From Sediminicola sp040566555 (lineage in GTDB: Bacteria; Bacteroidota; Bacteroidia; Flavobacteriales; Flavobacteriaceae), in the NCBI RefSeq assembly GCF_040566555.1, contig NZ_JBEWYP010000001.1, positions 310,001-374,000 of the forward strand: a stretch of 64,000 bases of DNA, given 5' to 3'. A program made the translations under genes and the position numbers. The notes beneath the pieces were generated by a model that was not told where the DNA came from, did no database searches, and saw only the letters and a list, made by a program, of their open reading frames with translations. Positions 9,679 to 19,238 of this stretch are shown here, piece by piece. Each line of letters begins with the position of its first letter. Positions within the stretch are counted from its first letter, which is position 1.

Positions 9679-10944
9679 TTAAGAATTTCTATTTCCGCTA
9701 GATCTGCTTTTAAATCTATTGGGCTTCTTATTTCCTGTACCTTGTTTGGCTTTTGACCTTGGATTTCTTTGTCTTGGGCCTCTATCATCTTCTTCGTCCT
9801 TCTCTGGCTTGCCACTTGGCTCAAAACCTTCCAATACGGCACTGGGCAATTTCAATCCCAATAATTTCTCTATCCCTCGAACGTATTCCATTTCATCTTG
9901 GGATACCAAAGAAAGGGCTTCCCCGCTGGCTCCTGCCCTACCGGTTCTACCTATTCTATGAACATAATCTTCCGGGACATTGGGAAGCTCAAAATTGATC
10001 ACATGTGGCAATAAAGGAATATCCAAACCACGTGCAGCAATATCAGTTGCTACCAATACCCTAACGCTACCTTTTTTAAACCCGTCAAGCGCCTTTGTTC
10101 TGGCACCTTGACTCTTATTTCCATGTATGGCGGCAGCGGTAATATCATTTTTGTTCAGCTTTTCACTCAACCTATTGGCACCGTGCTTGGTCCTTGTAAA
10201 GATTAGCACCTGCTGCCATTCACCCTCCCCGATCAACTTAATGACCAATTCTGGTTTTCTGCTTTTATCTACCCGATAAACTTGCTGGTCTACCTTTTCC
10301 GCAGTGGTATTCTCTGGAGTGGCCTCCACCAATACTGGATGGTGCAAGAATCCGCCTGCCAATTTTTTGATTTCCTTCGAAAAGGTAGCCGAGAACAATA
10401 GATTCTGTCTCTTGGCCGGCATTAGATTTAAAATTCTTTTAATATCCCTAAGGAAACCCATGTCCAGCATTCTATCGGCCTCATCCAAGACCAATATTTC
10501 AACACTGTTCAAGGATAGTGCCCCTTGGCCATGAAGATCCAATAATCTACCTGGAGTGGCCACCAATATATCAACACCGTTGCGCAATGTTGCGATTTGT
10601 GGTTTTGCATTGACACCTCCAAAAATAACAGCAGACCTAATATCTATAAACTCACTGTATTCCTTAATATTTTCATATACCTGTGCGGCCAATTCCCTTG
10701 TTGGCGTAAGCACTAGGGTCCGTACAGGCCTTTTCCGCAAGACTGGAGCCTGGGATAGTATTTGTAAAATAGGCAATGTAAAACCGGCTGTCTTACCCGT
10801 ACCCGTTTGTGCGGAGGCTAAAACATCTTTTCTTTCTAATATTTGTGGTATTGCTTTTTCCTGAATAGGCGAAGGGGTATTGTATCCTTTTTTGTCGACA
10901 GCTTTCAACAGGGCGTCGGATAGGCCCAAAGATTTAAATGACAT
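9679..10944 (-). CDS. rhlE: DEAD-box RNA helicase, RhlE type
   Basis: This is a 421-residue ATP-dependent RNA helicase. Visible motifs are the Q-motif region TPSPIQEKAIPQ, Walker A AQTGTGKT (45-52), PTRELAAQV, DEAD (154-157), SAT, and the C-lobe motifs ARGLDIP and HRIGRTGRAG. The last 50 residues or so are a basic, Asn/Arg/Lys-rich tail, as in RhlE relatives that bind RNA non-specifically. It probably acts in ribosome assembly or mRNA turnover. It stands alone, with its own well-formed promoter at 10998-11026 and a shared terminator downstream. Confidence 0.9.
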   Translation of the reverse strand: MSFKSLGLSDALLKAVDKKGYNTPSPIQEKAIPQILERKDVLASAQTGTGKTAGFTLPILQILSQAPVLRKRPVRTLVLTPTRELAAQVYENIKEYSEFIDIRSAVIFGGVNAKPQIATLRNGVDILVATPGRLLDLHGQGALSLNSVEILVLDEADRMLDMGFLRDIKRILNLMPAKRQNLLFSATFSKEIKKLAGGFLHHPVLVEATPENTTAEKVDQQVYRVDKSRKPELVIKLIGEGEWQQVLIFTRTKHGANRLSEKLNKNDITAAAIHGNKSQGARTKALDGFKKGSVRVLVATDIAARGLDIPLLPHVINFELPNVPEDYVHRIGRTGRAGASGEALSLVSQDEMEYVRGIEKLLGLKLPSAVLEGFEPSGKPEKDEEDDRGPRQRNPRSKAKQGTGNKKPNRFKSRSSGNRNS

Positions 10945-10997
10945 ATAAATTGTTTAAGAAACGACCTTTGATTTATGGTCACCTCTATATGAAGCTG

Positions 10998-11026
10998 CAA
11001 AGGTACACCTAATTTTTTCGATTCAA
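10998..11026 (-). promoter_or_regulatory. Bacteroidetes-type promoter of the RhlE gene
   Basis: On the minus strand TTG (11026-11024) is separated by 18 bp from TACCTTTG (11005-10998), an exact TTG-N17-23-TAnnTTTG promoter. It predicts a leader of about 45 nt before the ATG at 10944. Confidence 0.72.
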
Positions 11027-11089
11027 TTTTATTATGGCAAGAACCTTAATCCCAAAAGGAAGCGAAGTCTTGGACAGCAATGCTTTACC

Positions 11090-11818
11090 CTATTTGTTCC
11101 TGACGTAAACCAGTTTAAAGCGCGCATTAGGTTGATCCCTGTGATCTATCTCAAATTGATTTAACGATTTGAACAAAGGTGTCAATTTCTCAAATCCAAA
11201 ATTCCTGGAATCAAAGTTAGGCTGCTTTTTAAGAATCAAGGATCCTACATCGCCCATAAAGGCCCACCCATCTTCATCTGCCGCATCGGAGACCGAATTG
11301 CGCAACAAACGCATAATATTGGGGGTTATCTTATCAACCTCTTGCTTCTTGGAGTCGGTCTGTCCGTCTTGTTTTTCATTGCCGGATTTAAGGATTTCCA
11401 GATAAATAAACTTGTCACAGGCCACAATGAATGGATCGGGAGTCTTCTTTTCCCCTATTCCATAAACTTTTAGACCGGCCTCCCTTAACCTTGTTGCCAA
11501 CTTCGTGAAATCACTGTCTGATGAGACCAAACAGAAACCGTCTACCTTGTTGGAATATAAGATATCCATGGCATCAATAATCATAGCCGAATCCGTCGCA
11601 TTTTTCCCTACGGTATAACCGTACTGTTGGATAGGATTAATGGCGTTCTCCAATAAAATATTTTTCCATTTGGATAAATGGGGCTTGGTCCAATCCCCGT
11701 ATATCCTCTTTATAGTGGGAGTTCCATACTTGGTGATCTCCTCCATCATCTCCTTTACATATTTGGAAGGAATGTTATCGCCGTCAATCAAAACGGCCAG
11801 TTTTGTGTCTTTTATCAT
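11090..11818 (-). CDS. NYN-domain ribonuclease-like protein with C-terminal LOTUS/OST-HTH domain
   Basis: The 242-residue protein has an N-terminal NYN/PIN-like domain (about 1-145). Its acidic active-site residues lie in AVLIDGDN, DSAMIIDAMD and SSDSDF. A linker leads to an OST-HTH/LOTUS domain (about 165-240). This is the LabA/DUF88-type arrangement: a probable metal-dependent RNase joined to an RNA-binding (G-quadruplex or double-stranded RNA) module. The target is unknown. It is a single gene with no co-directional neighbour. The 145-bp gap to the helicase holds only that gene's promoter. Confidence 0.85.
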   Translation of the reverse strand: MIKDTKLAVLIDGDNIPSKYVKEMMEEITKYGTPTIKRIYGDWTKPHLSKWKNILLENAINPIQQYGYTVGKNATDSAMIIDAMDILYSNKVDGFCLVSSDSDFTKLATRLREAGLKVYGIGEKKTPDPFIVACDKFIYLEILKSGNEKQDGQTDSKKQEVDKITPNIMRLLRNSVSDAADEDGWAFMGDVGSLILKKQPNFDSRNFGFEKLTPLFKSLNQFEIDHRDQPNARFKLVYVRNK

Positions 11819-11953
11819 AGGGGTTTAAAGATACAATAATCTTATAGTATTTTTAACCCTATCCAATCAATTTGTATATTGAACTAAATCACAGGTCCCA
11901 TTTATAATTTGTGAAGTTTTATAACGAAACCTTTTGTCTTTATTCCCTATTAA

Positions 11954-12418
11954 ATGAAGGAACAAATAGAACAATTTTATAGTGCGTTCAACAATTTAGA
12001 TGCTGAAAAAATGGTTTCACAATATCATGAAGATGTTATTTTTAAAGACCCGGCTTTTGGTGTTTTAAAGGGTGAGCGGGCAAAGAACATGTGGAGAATG
12101 CTATGTGCCTCCCAAAAAGGAAAGAAATTTACGGTACATGTAAACCACGTAAAAAGCTCGGCAGAAGTTACTACTGCGACGTGGGAAGCCTTTTATGTTT
12201 TTAGTAAAACAGGGAGAAAAATCCATAATATCGTACAGGCCGAATTTAGGTTTAAAGAAGGGAAAATCATTTCCCATAAAGATTCGTTTGACCTTTACAA
12301 ATGGTCAAAACAGGCAATGGGCATAAAAGGATTTATTTTGGGGTGGACCCCTTTCTTTAAGAATAAGTTACAAATCCAAACCAACAAATTACTGTCAAAT
12401 TTTGAAAGTAAACTATAA
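11954..12418 (+). CDS. NTF2-like (SnoaL-fold) protein
   Basis: A 154-residue cytoplasmic protein with the NTF2/SnoaL cone fold. The N-terminal pattern IEQFYSAFNNLDAEKMVSQYHEDVIFKDPAFG is characteristic (quoted as IEQFYSAFNNLDAEKM and VIFKDPAFG). The end of the fold is FRFKEGKIISHKDSFD. Members include small isomerases, hydratases and non-enzymatic binding proteins, and the ligand cannot be read from sequence. It is single-gene, ending at a bidirectional terminator. Confidence 0.8.
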   Translation: MKEQIEQFYSAFNNLDAEKMVSQYHEDVIFKDPAFGVLKGERAKNMWRMLCASQKGKKFTVHVNHVKSSAEVTTATWEAFYVFSKTGRKIHNIVQAEFRFKEGKIISHKDSFDLYKWSKQAMGIKGFILGWTPFFKNKLQIQTNKLLSNFESKL

Positions 12419-12441
12419 TTGGGAATGCGCAGAATCAAAAA

Positions 12442-12468
12442 AAAAGCGAGCCTAGATGGCTCGCTTTT
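12442..12468. terminator. Bidirectional intrinsic terminator
   Basis: AAAAGCGAGCC, a 5-nt loop (TAGAT), then GGCTCGCTTTT: a perfect 11-bp stem with A and T tracts on both sides, between the convergent NTF2-like gene and rny. Confidence 0.9.
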
Positions 12469-12486
12469 AAGAAGTTTTAATTGCGA

Positions 12487-14055
12487 TTATTTTGCAACAT
12501 TCACACTACGTGTTTCCCTAATAACGGTCACTTTAACCTGACCGGGATAGGTCATATCGGTTTGAATTTTTTGTGATATTTCAAAAGATAGCTCCGCTGC
12601 CTTCTCATCACTCACTTTTTCACTTTCCACGATCACTCGCAATTCTCTACCGGCTTGAATGGCATAGGCCTTTTGAACACCACCAAAACCAAAGGCGATA
12701 TCTTCCAAATCCTTAAGACGTTGGATATACGAATCCAATACTTGTCTACGAGCACCTGGTCTTGCACCACTTATGGCATCACACACCTGAACAATTGGTG
12801 CGATCAAGGTTTTCATTTCTATTTCATCATGGTGGGCACCAATCGCATTGCAAACGTCTGGTTTCTCTCCGTATTTCTCTGCCCATTGCATTCCTAAGAT
12901 GGCATGTGGAGTCTCTACCTCTGCTTCTGTGTTTGGAACTTTACCTATATCGTGCAATAGTCCTGCACGTTTGGCCAGTTTAGGATTAAGACCCAATTCA
13001 GCGGCCATAACACCACAGAGTTTGGCAACCTCCCTAGAGTGTTGTAATAAGTTTTGTCCATAGGAAGAACGGTATTTCATTCTACCAACAGCTTTGATAA
13101 GCTCAGGGTGCAGCCCATGGATTCCCAAATCGATTACGGTACGTTTTCCTATCTCTACGATTTCTTCTTCAATCTGTTTTTCCGTTTTCTTAACGATCTC
13201 TTCAATTCGTGCCGGGTGAATACGACCATCGGTCACCAATTTGTGAAGTGATAAACGCGCTACTTCCCTTCTTACAGAATCAAAACAAGAAAGAATTATA
13301 GCTTCCGGGGTATCATCAACAATAATTTCAACCCCTGTTGCCGCTTCTAGGGCTCGGATATTTCTTCCTTCGCGACCAATAATACGGCCTTTTACGTCGT
13401 CTGATTCCAAGTTGAATACAGAAACACAGTTTTCTACAGCTTCTTCGGTTCCAATACGTTGGATGGTATTGATAACAATTTTCTTAGCTTCTTGTTGAGC
13501 GGTTAACTTAGCCTCTTCCACCGTGGATTGTATAAATGCCATGGCATCAGATTTTGCATTTTCCTTCAAGGACTCCATCAATTGACTTTTGGCATCCTCG
13601 GCAGATAATCCTGAAATTACCTCTAACTGCTGTACTTGGCTTTTGTGAAGCTTCTCCAATTCGGATTGCTTTTTCTCCAAGAATTCGCTTTTATGGTCTA
13701 CTTCCTTTAGCTTTACTTCAAGCTGATCGTTTAGTTTCTTACTCTTGGCAAGCTCGTTACTGATCTGTGATTCTTTATCCCTTGTACGTTTCTCAGCTTC
13801 ATTAATCTTTTTATCCTTGCTTATAATGACCTTTTCGTGCTCTGCTTTAAGTTCCAGGAACTTTTCCTTAGCTTGATAAATCTTATCCTTTTTAGTGCTT
13901 TCTCCCTGCAATTCAGCTTCCTTGATAATGGATGCCGCTTCTTTTTTTGCACTGTCTATGGTTTTGGAAGCCTTTCCCTTTTCCATAATCTTGGCAATGG
14001 CAAAACCAATCGCAAGACCAACTATACCTACTATTATTATTGTAGTACTGTCCAT
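12487..14055 (-). CDS. rny: Ribonuclease Y
   Basis: This is a 522-residue membrane-anchored endoribonuclease that initiates mRNA decay. Residues 5-24 form the N-terminal membrane anchor, and about 25-190 are a long charged coiled coil. A KH domain follows with GREG in RIIGREGRNIR near residue 226. The HD domain has its metal-binding H368-D369 in LLHDIGK. Length and domain order are normal for the family. It lies downstream of the structured RNA and zapA on the same strand, and the RNA's terminator precedes it, so it probably has its own promoter in the short A/T-rich gap. Confidence 0.95.
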   Translation of the reverse strand: MDSTTIIIVGIVGLAIGFAIAKIMEKGKASKTIDSAKKEAASIIKEAELQGESTKKDKIYQAKEKFLELKAEHEKVIISKDKKINEAEKRTRDKESQISNELAKSKKLNDQLEVKLKEVDHKSEFLEKKQSELEKLHKSQVQQLEVISGLSAEDAKSQLMESLKENAKSDAMAFIQSTVEEAKLTAQQEAKKIVINTIQRIGTEEAVENCVSVFNLESDDVKGRIIGREGRNIRALEAATGVEIIVDDTPEAIILSCFDSVRREVARLSLHKLVTDGRIHPARIEEIVKKTEKQIEEEIVEIGKRTVIDLGIHGLHPELIKAVGRMKYRSSYGQNLLQHSREVAKLCGVMAAELGLNPKLAKRAGLLHDIGKVPNTEAEVETPHAILGMQWAEKYGEKPDVCNAIGAHHDEIEMKTLIAPIVQVCDAISGARPGARRQVLDSYIQRLKDLEDIAFGFGGVQKAYAIQAGRELRVIVESEKVSDEKAAELSFEISQKIQTDMTYPGQVKVTVIRETRSVNVAK

Positions 14056-14070
14056 AATTTAAAAATTATT

Positions 14071-14241
14071 AAAAAAAAAGCCCACATTGGAGGAAGTTTT
14101 GTACAAACCCCGATAAACAGGTTTAGGGCTAACAGACTGATCAAGGATCCTTATACTAGTAAGGCCTGCTTTTACAATCTAAACTCACCCTTTTCAAACA
14201 AAATAGTGTTGAGTTTGTCAAAAATAATTACCAATGTGGGC
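14071..14241 (-). ncRNA. ssrS: Structured RNA, probable 6S RNA (6S-Flavo type)
   Basis: On the minus strand an 11-nt segment, GCCCACATTGG (14241-14231), pairs perfectly with CCAATGTGGGC (14090-14080), closing a domain of about 160 nt. The second arm is followed directly by nine Ts, an intrinsic terminator on this strand. Inside are further hairpins with stems AAACTCA/TGAGTTT, CCTTA/TAAGG and AAACC/GGTTT. A long closed rod near zapA is the expected form and place for 6S RNA, which sequesters housekeeping RNA polymerase; Rfam describes a 6S-Flavo family in this phylum. The closing stem and T-run are seen; the family name is inferred, and the 5' end is approximate. Confidence 0.65.
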
Positions 14242-14275
14242 AGTAACATTATTTATTTTAAAGAACTTATTTCTG

Positions 14276-14563
14276 TTAGAGCTTGGTGGCAATCAGATGA
14301 TCAAGGGCTTTTAAACGCTCCTCGACTTCTTTTGTATCTTCTGATTGATCTATTCCCTTCTGCTCAATTTTAGAAGCAAACTGCAAAGCACACATGGCCA
14401 AAACATCTTGTTTGTCCCTTACTGCATAACTCTGCTCAAATTTCTTAGCCAGTTGCTCAATATTTTTAGCAGCCTTGCGTAAACCTTCTTCTTGGCTAGG
14501 GTCTATGGTCAAAGGATATACCCTGTCCGCAATAGAAAGTTTTATTTTTAGCTTTTCTGACAT
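14276..14563 (-). CDS. zapA: Cell division protein ZapA
   Basis: A 95-residue ZapA protein that cross-links FtsZ filaments at the division ring. The N-terminal beta domain, KLKIKLSIADRVYPLTID, leads into helices containing AKNIEQLAKKFEQSY and a DKQDVLAMCALQFASK segment, which is the conserved family core. It starts 14 bp after the stop of the coiled-coil gene upstream, so they form one unit. The putative 6S RNA begins about 35 bp downstream. Confidence 0.9.
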   Translation of the reverse strand: MSEKLKIKLSIADRVYPLTIDPSQEEGLRKAAKNIEQLAKKFEQSYAVRDKQDVLAMCALQFASKIEQKGIDQSEDTKEVEERLKALDHLIATKL

Positions 14564-14577
14564 TGTATTGTTGAACG

Positions 14578-14874
14578 TTACTCAGCAAGTTGGGCTATAC
14601 AATGGTCCAACTCCCTAATTAACGTGTTTATTTTAAGCTTAGCTTCCGTTTTATTCGTATTACTGCCTAGCATAGAATTTGCAAGCTTAAGTGAATTGTA
14701 CTTTTCCTCCCATTCCAAAGCGGAATTTTCAGTTAGCTCATGGCCCTTTTTCATAGCGTTCAACTCTTCCTCCAATTTTAAATTAGTCTGATCCAGAAGC
14801 TCTAACTTATGGAGCAGCATACTAATTTTATTTTCTAAAGAATCAACAATTTCCACTAGTTCACTCATATGCAA
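14578..14874 (-). CDS. Small coiled-coil protein, possible ZapB-like division factor
   Basis: A 98-residue protein that is almost entirely heptad-patterned (SLENKISMLLHKLELL, then KLEEELNAMKK). It has no membrane segment. Small coiled-coil proteins encoded directly before zapA are common in Bacteroidetes; a ZapB-like role at the division ring is inferred from context only, since no diagnostic motif exists. The start is ATG 14874 or, two codons on, 14868 (MSELVEI). Confidence 0.75.
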   Translation of the reverse strand: MHMSELVEIVDSLENKISMLLHKLELLDQTNLKLEEELNAMKKGHELTENSALEWEEKYNSLKLANSMLGSNTNKTEAKLKINTLIRELDHCIAQLAE

Positions 14875-14892
14875 ATTTCAATGCATTTTACA

Positions 14893-14900
14893 CAAAGTTA
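14893..14900 (-). promoter_or_regulatory. Candidate -7 box for the coiled-coil/zapA unit
   Basis: On the minus strand TAACTTTG fits TAnnTTTG and ends 18 bp before the ATG at 14874, giving a leader of only about 12-20 nt. Confidence 0.45.
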
Positions 14901-15062
14901 ACATACCTCAAACGACTTCGCAATACTTTTTACAATTATTCTTATCGGAATTCTTTATACTGGATACAATTGGTTCAAATTTATTGGTTTAACCATTTTA
15001 ACAGCAATAGATTTTTACCATTTCAACCGTTTAATTACATTCGCATTTACTTATTACACATT

Positions 15063-16754
15063 ATGAGAATTACTTTTTTGGGTCTGCTTTTATTCTTTTC
15101 GCTAACCATTTGTGCACAAGACAATTATCCTAAAGATGTCTTTAGGTCTCCCTTGGATATCCCCTTGATCCTATCAGGCAATTTTGGGGAGCTTAGGTCC
15201 AACCATTTTCACTCTGGAATTGACATCAAAACCCAACAACGTGAAGGACTGCCCATTTATGCCATATCAGAAGGAACCATTAGCAGAATAAAGGTATCTC
15301 TTTGGGGCTATGGCAAAGTAATTTATCTGGCACATCCTAATGGATACACCTCGGTCTATGGCCATCTTCAAAAATTTTCACCCGAAATTGAGGCCTACAT
15401 CAAAAAAATACAATATGAAAAACAGTCGTTCGAGGTTGAAGTGTTCCCCGATTTTGGCGAACTAAAGGTAGCAAAAGGGGATCTTATCGCCTATAGTGGC
15501 AATACTGGTGGATCTGCCGGACCCCACTTACATTTTGAGATACGAAATAGCGCATCAGAAATGCCTACCAATCCCTTGCTTTATGGATTGGAAGTTAGGG
15601 ACGCGACCAATCCCACTCTTCTTGAGCTATTTGCCTACCCACTTTCCAGCGATGCCCAGATCAATCAAAGCAATGATATGGCACAAATTAATTTCACCAA
15701 GCAAAGTGATGGCTCATTTTTAGCCGATAAGGTGATGGCCAGTGGGACTATTGGATTTGGGTTCAACGCCTATGATCGGCAAGATATGGCCGCCAATAAA
15801 AATGGGGTCTTCTCCGTTCAACAATTGGTAAACGGACAGGTTTATACCGATTTTAATTTTGAAAAATTCTCTTTCACCGAAACACGTTATATCAATACCT
15901 TGATAGATTACGACTATTTTGGGAAATATAGAAAATGGATCACCAAATGTTTTAAATCCCCTGGCAATAACCTCACCATCTACAACACCCTAAAAAATGA
16001 TGGAAAAATAGTAGTTGACGAAGGAATGAGCTATCAGGTAGAAATACTTTTAAAAGATCTATCGAATAATATAACTAGGTTGGTAATCCCTGTTGAGGGC
16101 AAAAAACTGCCTTTAAAGGTGATAAAAGAAACCAATAAAACAGACACCTATATTATCGCTTCAAAGCCAAATAACTATGATCTAGGCGCAGCCAAAGTAT
16201 ATTTTCCTGCCAATACTTTTTACGAAGATTTTTATATGGATCTTAAAAAAGGAAACGACACTGTCACCATTCACAATGGACGTATGCCAGCCCATAGGAA
16301 TTTTACAATAACTTTTGATGCGACCAAATATTCCGAGGAGGACCGAAGCAAAATGTTCATTGCCCGACTTGGGAATCGATTGAAACCAAGCTACACCTCC
16401 ACATACAGAAGGGACAACACCTTTACCACAAGAACCAAAAATCTGGGCACCTATGCCTTGGTCAAAGACACCATTGCACCACAAATAAGAAGCAAAAACT
16501 TTAAGGACAAGCAATGGTTGACCAATTACAGATATTTGAGCTTAACGATTTCTGATGATCTTAGCGGCATTGACACCTATACTGCAACCCTCAATGGGGA
16601 TTGGATATTGATGGAGTACGAAACAAAAAACAATACCCTAACCTATAACTTCGACGATAAAATTCTGGATCAAAAACAGTGTGAGCTCAAAGTAGTGGTT
16701 ACTGATAATGTTGGAAATACCAGTACCTTTACAAGTACATTTTATAGAAACTAA
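15063..16754 (+). CDS. Exported M23 (LytM-type) peptidase with C-terminal extension
   Basis: A 563-residue protein starting at ATG 15063 with a clear signal peptide (MRITFLGLLLFFSLTICAQ); an upstream alternative would bury it. The M23 domain spans about residues 35-180, with zinc ligands H50 and D54 in HFHSGID, and the HLH pair in GPHLHFEI. The remaining 380 residues are beta-rich and probably bind the envelope. The enzyme would cut peptidoglycan cross-bridges in the periplasm. The TonB receptor gene starts 5 bp after its stop. Confidence 0.9.
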   Translation: MRITFLGLLLFFSLTICAQDNYPKDVFRSPLDIPLILSGNFGELRSNHFHSGIDIKTQQREGLPIYAISEGTISRIKVSLWGYGKVIYLAHPNGYTSVYGHLQKFSPEIEAYIKKIQYEKQSFEVEVFPDFGELKVAKGDLIAYSGNTGGSAGPHLHFEIRNSASEMPTNPLLYGLEVRDATNPTLLELFAYPLSSDAQINQSNDMAQINFTKQSDGSFLADKVMASGTIGFGFNAYDRQDMAANKNGVFSVQQLVNGQVYTDFNFEKFSFTETRYINTLIDYDYFGKYRKWITKCFKSPGNNLTIYNTLKNDGKIVVDEGMSYQVEILLKDLSNNITRLVIPVEGKKLPLKVIKETNKTDTYIIASKPNNYDLGAAKVYFPANTFYEDFYMDLKKGNDTVTIHNGRMPAHRNFTITFDATKYSEEDRSKMFIARLGNRLKPSYTSTYRRDNTFTTRTKNLGTYALVKDTIAPQIRSKNFKDKQWLTNYRYLSLTISDDLSGIDTYTATLNGDWILMEYETKNNTLTYNFDDKILDQKQCELKVVVTDNVGNTSTFTSTFYRN

Positions 16755-16759
16755 AAAAA

Positions 16760-19228
16760 TTGAAGTGTCCCAAAACAGTACTCTTAATACTGACGCTTTG
16801 CCTAGGGAAGTTATCCTTAGCGCAGACTGCCACCATCACGGGTGTTGTTTTGGACGAAAAAAACATCCCTCTGGCAGATGTGAACGTTAGTTCTGATTCC
16901 AAGGGCACTTATACTGACAAAGATGGTTTTTATATCCTTCAAGTCATTTCTGAACAAAAAACAAGCATCACCTTTTCGCATATCGGCCATGAGCCTGTCG
17001 TTTTAAGAAATTTAATCCTCTCTTCCAACGAAACCTTTGAATTCAACCCCGTTCTTAAAGAAGGAATGACCCAAGTAGACGGTGTAACCGTTACGGCATC
17101 TGGCGAAAAACGAGTAGAGGGCATAACCACTATTCCTCCTGGGGTAATTAGGCGTATTCCTGGAGCAAATGCAGGTGTTGAAAATGTACTTAAATTATTG
17201 CCCGGAGTAACTTCCAACAATGAATTGAGCACACAATATTCTGTACGAGGCGGCAATTATGATGAAAATTTAGTCTACGTCAATGGTATTGAGGTTTACC
17301 GCCCTTTTCTCATCAGATCGGGACAACAGGAGGGCTTGAGTTTTATCAACCCTGATATGGTACAAAACTTAGAGTTTTCACCAGGAGGCTTTCAAGCGGA
17401 ATATGGAGATAAATTATCCTCTGTTCTTGATATCACCTATAAAAAGCCCACAGAATTCTCCATTCGAGCCGACGCCAGCTTACTTGGCCTTAGCAGTACA
17501 ATAGAAACCATATCTGAAGAAAAAGACCTATCTACCATTACTGGGATCCGCTATAGGAACAATAGCTTATTGGTGAACAGTCAACAAACAAAATCCAATT
17601 TCAACCCCACTTTTGCAGATATACAGTCGTTCTTAAATTATAGAATCACCAAAAAAGTAACCCTTGGAATCTTAGGTTCCTTCTCCTTGAACGATTATCA
17701 AAATGAACCATTGACAAGACAGACAAATTTTGGAACACTGGATGATCCCAAAGCGTTATTGGTTTATTACCAGGGCAGGGAAAACAATAGGTTTCAAACA
17801 ACACAAGGGGCTATCATGTCGAGCTACAAACTCAACGATCATTTGAATTTGAACCTTACGACCTCCCTCTACCATACCACAGAAGAAGAATACTCCGATG
17901 TCTTTGCCTCCTATGAATTAGGCACTGTAGATACCGACCTCAGCAGTGATAATGCTGGTGGCGCAATCGCAACGAGAGGAATTGGCTCTCAATTTAACAG
18001 GGCCAGAAATGATTTGGATGCTTTAATTTTTAATATCTCCCACAAGGGAACATATGCCAAGAATTCTAGACTGTTGGAATGGGGAGCCACATATTCCCAT
18101 GAAGATATAAGAGATCAGTTGAGGGAATCTGAATTTTTAGACTCTTTGGGTTTCTTTGTAAGACCACCACGATCTGAATTTCAGAACAACCAACCTGAGG
18201 ACCCTTTTGATGGCCCAATTATTCCTTTTGATGGGGTAAGTGCCAAAAATTTAATTAAAACCAACCGTTTTTCAGCCTTTACGCAGTACAGTAACAGACT
18301 GGAATGGCGTGGACACCATATTTATTATAACCTGGGAATTAGAGCTCAACACTGGACGGTCAGCGGAAAAAACGTCGATAAGTCGGCCCACACCATCGTC
18401 AGCCCCCGAGGACAATTTTCCATAAAGCCCGATTGGGATCTGGATATGCTTTTCACTCTTGCTGGCGGGCTCTATCAACAGCCTCCCATGTATAGAGAAT
18501 TGCGCGACCAAGAAGGAATGGTCCACACCGATGTAAAGGCCCAAAAATCTGTACATACCGTACTGGGAAATGAATATAGCTTCATACTTTGGGATAGGCC
18601 TTTTACCTTAAAAAGCGAAGCCTATTATAAAAAACTGAACAGCGTTAACCCCTACACTCTTGAGGATGTGCGTATACGATACGCGGCAGCCAACAACGCA
18701 AAGGCTTATGCTTATGGCGCAGAGATACGGATGAACGGAGCCTTTGTGCCAGGTACGGAGTCATGGGTGAGTATGGGATACCTCAAAACCGAAGAAAACA
18801 TAAACGATAGAGGTTATATCTCAAGGCCTACCGACCAACGCCTAAACTTTGGGGTTTTATTCCAGGACTATGTTCCCAACATCCCAAATTTAAAGATGTA
18901 TTTAAATCTTGTGTACAACACAGGATTGCCAGGAGGATCTCCTAGCTATGCCGATCCCTACAACTTTCAGAATAGATTAAGAGATTATAGGAGGGCAGAT
19001 TTGGGAATTTCCCATATTTTTGTGGACGCCAATACAACGTATCCGAAAAATCATTGGCTTCATGGGTTTAAGGAATTGAATATTGGGTTTGAAATTTTTA
19101 ATCTTTTCAATAACCAAAACTCAATAACCAATACTTGGGTCAGGGATGTGGATAGCAAAAGGGAATATGCAGTCCCCAATTTTATGACCTCCCGTGTATT
19201 AAACCTAAAGATCGGGACTCGTTTTTAG
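16760..19228 (+). CDS. TonB-dependent outer-membrane receptor with CarboxypepD_reg-like domain
   Basis: An 822-residue protein. The start must be TTG 16760: it gives a clean signal peptide (MKCPKTVLLILTLCLG...LAQ) and there is no ATG before it. Residues about 23-105 are a carboxypeptidase-regulatory-like beta sandwich (GVVLDEKNIPLADVNV). The plug domain is about 115-220 (LKLLPGVTSNNELSTQYSVRGGNYDEN), and a 22-strand barrel follows, ending in a C-terminal aromatic (KIGTRF). No SusD partner is adjacent, so the substrate is unknown. It follows the M23 peptidase by 5 bp and precedes a small secreted protein by 10 bp. Confidence 0.92.
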   Translation: MKCPKTVLLILTLCLGKLSLAQTATITGVVLDEKNIPLADVNVSSDSKGTYTDKDGFYILQVISEQKTSITFSHIGHEPVVLRNLILSSNETFEFNPVLKEGMTQVDGVTVTASGEKRVEGITTIPPGVIRRIPGANAGVENVLKLLPGVTSNNELSTQYSVRGGNYDENLVYVNGIEVYRPFLIRSGQQEGLSFINPDMVQNLEFSPGGFQAEYGDKLSSVLDITYKKPTEFSIRADASLLGLSSTIETISEEKDLSTITGIRYRNNSLLVNSQQTKSNFNPTFADIQSFLNYRITKKVTLGILGSFSLNDYQNEPLTRQTNFGTLDDPKALLVYYQGRENNRFQTTQGAIMSSYKLNDHLNLNLTTSLYHTTEEEYSDVFASYELGTVDTDLSSDNAGGAIATRGIGSQFNRARNDLDALIFNISHKGTYAKNSRLLEWGATYSHEDIRDQLRESEFLDSLGFFVRPPRSEFQNNQPEDPFDGPIIPFDGVSAKNLIKTNRFSAFTQYSNRLEWRGHHIYYNLGIRAQHWTVSGKNVDKSAHTIVSPRGQFSIKPDWDLDMLFTLAGGLYQQPPMYRELRDQEGMVHTDVKAQKSVHTVLGNEYSFILWDRPFTLKSEAYYKKLNSVNPYTLEDVRIRYAAANNAKAYAYGAEIRMNGAFVPGTESWVSMGYLKTEENINDRGYISRPTDQRLNFGVLFQDYVPNIPNLKMYLNLVYNTGLPGGSPSYADPYNFQNRLRDYRRADLGISHIFVDANTTYPKNHWLHGFKELNIGFEIFNLFNNQNSITNTWVRDVDSKREYAVPNFMTSRVLNLKIGTRF

Positions 19229-19238
19229 AATAAAAGCA

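Noticed and set aside
13837..14373. Plus-strand open frame of 178 codons across the structured RNA
   Set aside because: It runs antisense to rny, the RNA and zapA; its codon use and composition are not protein-like.
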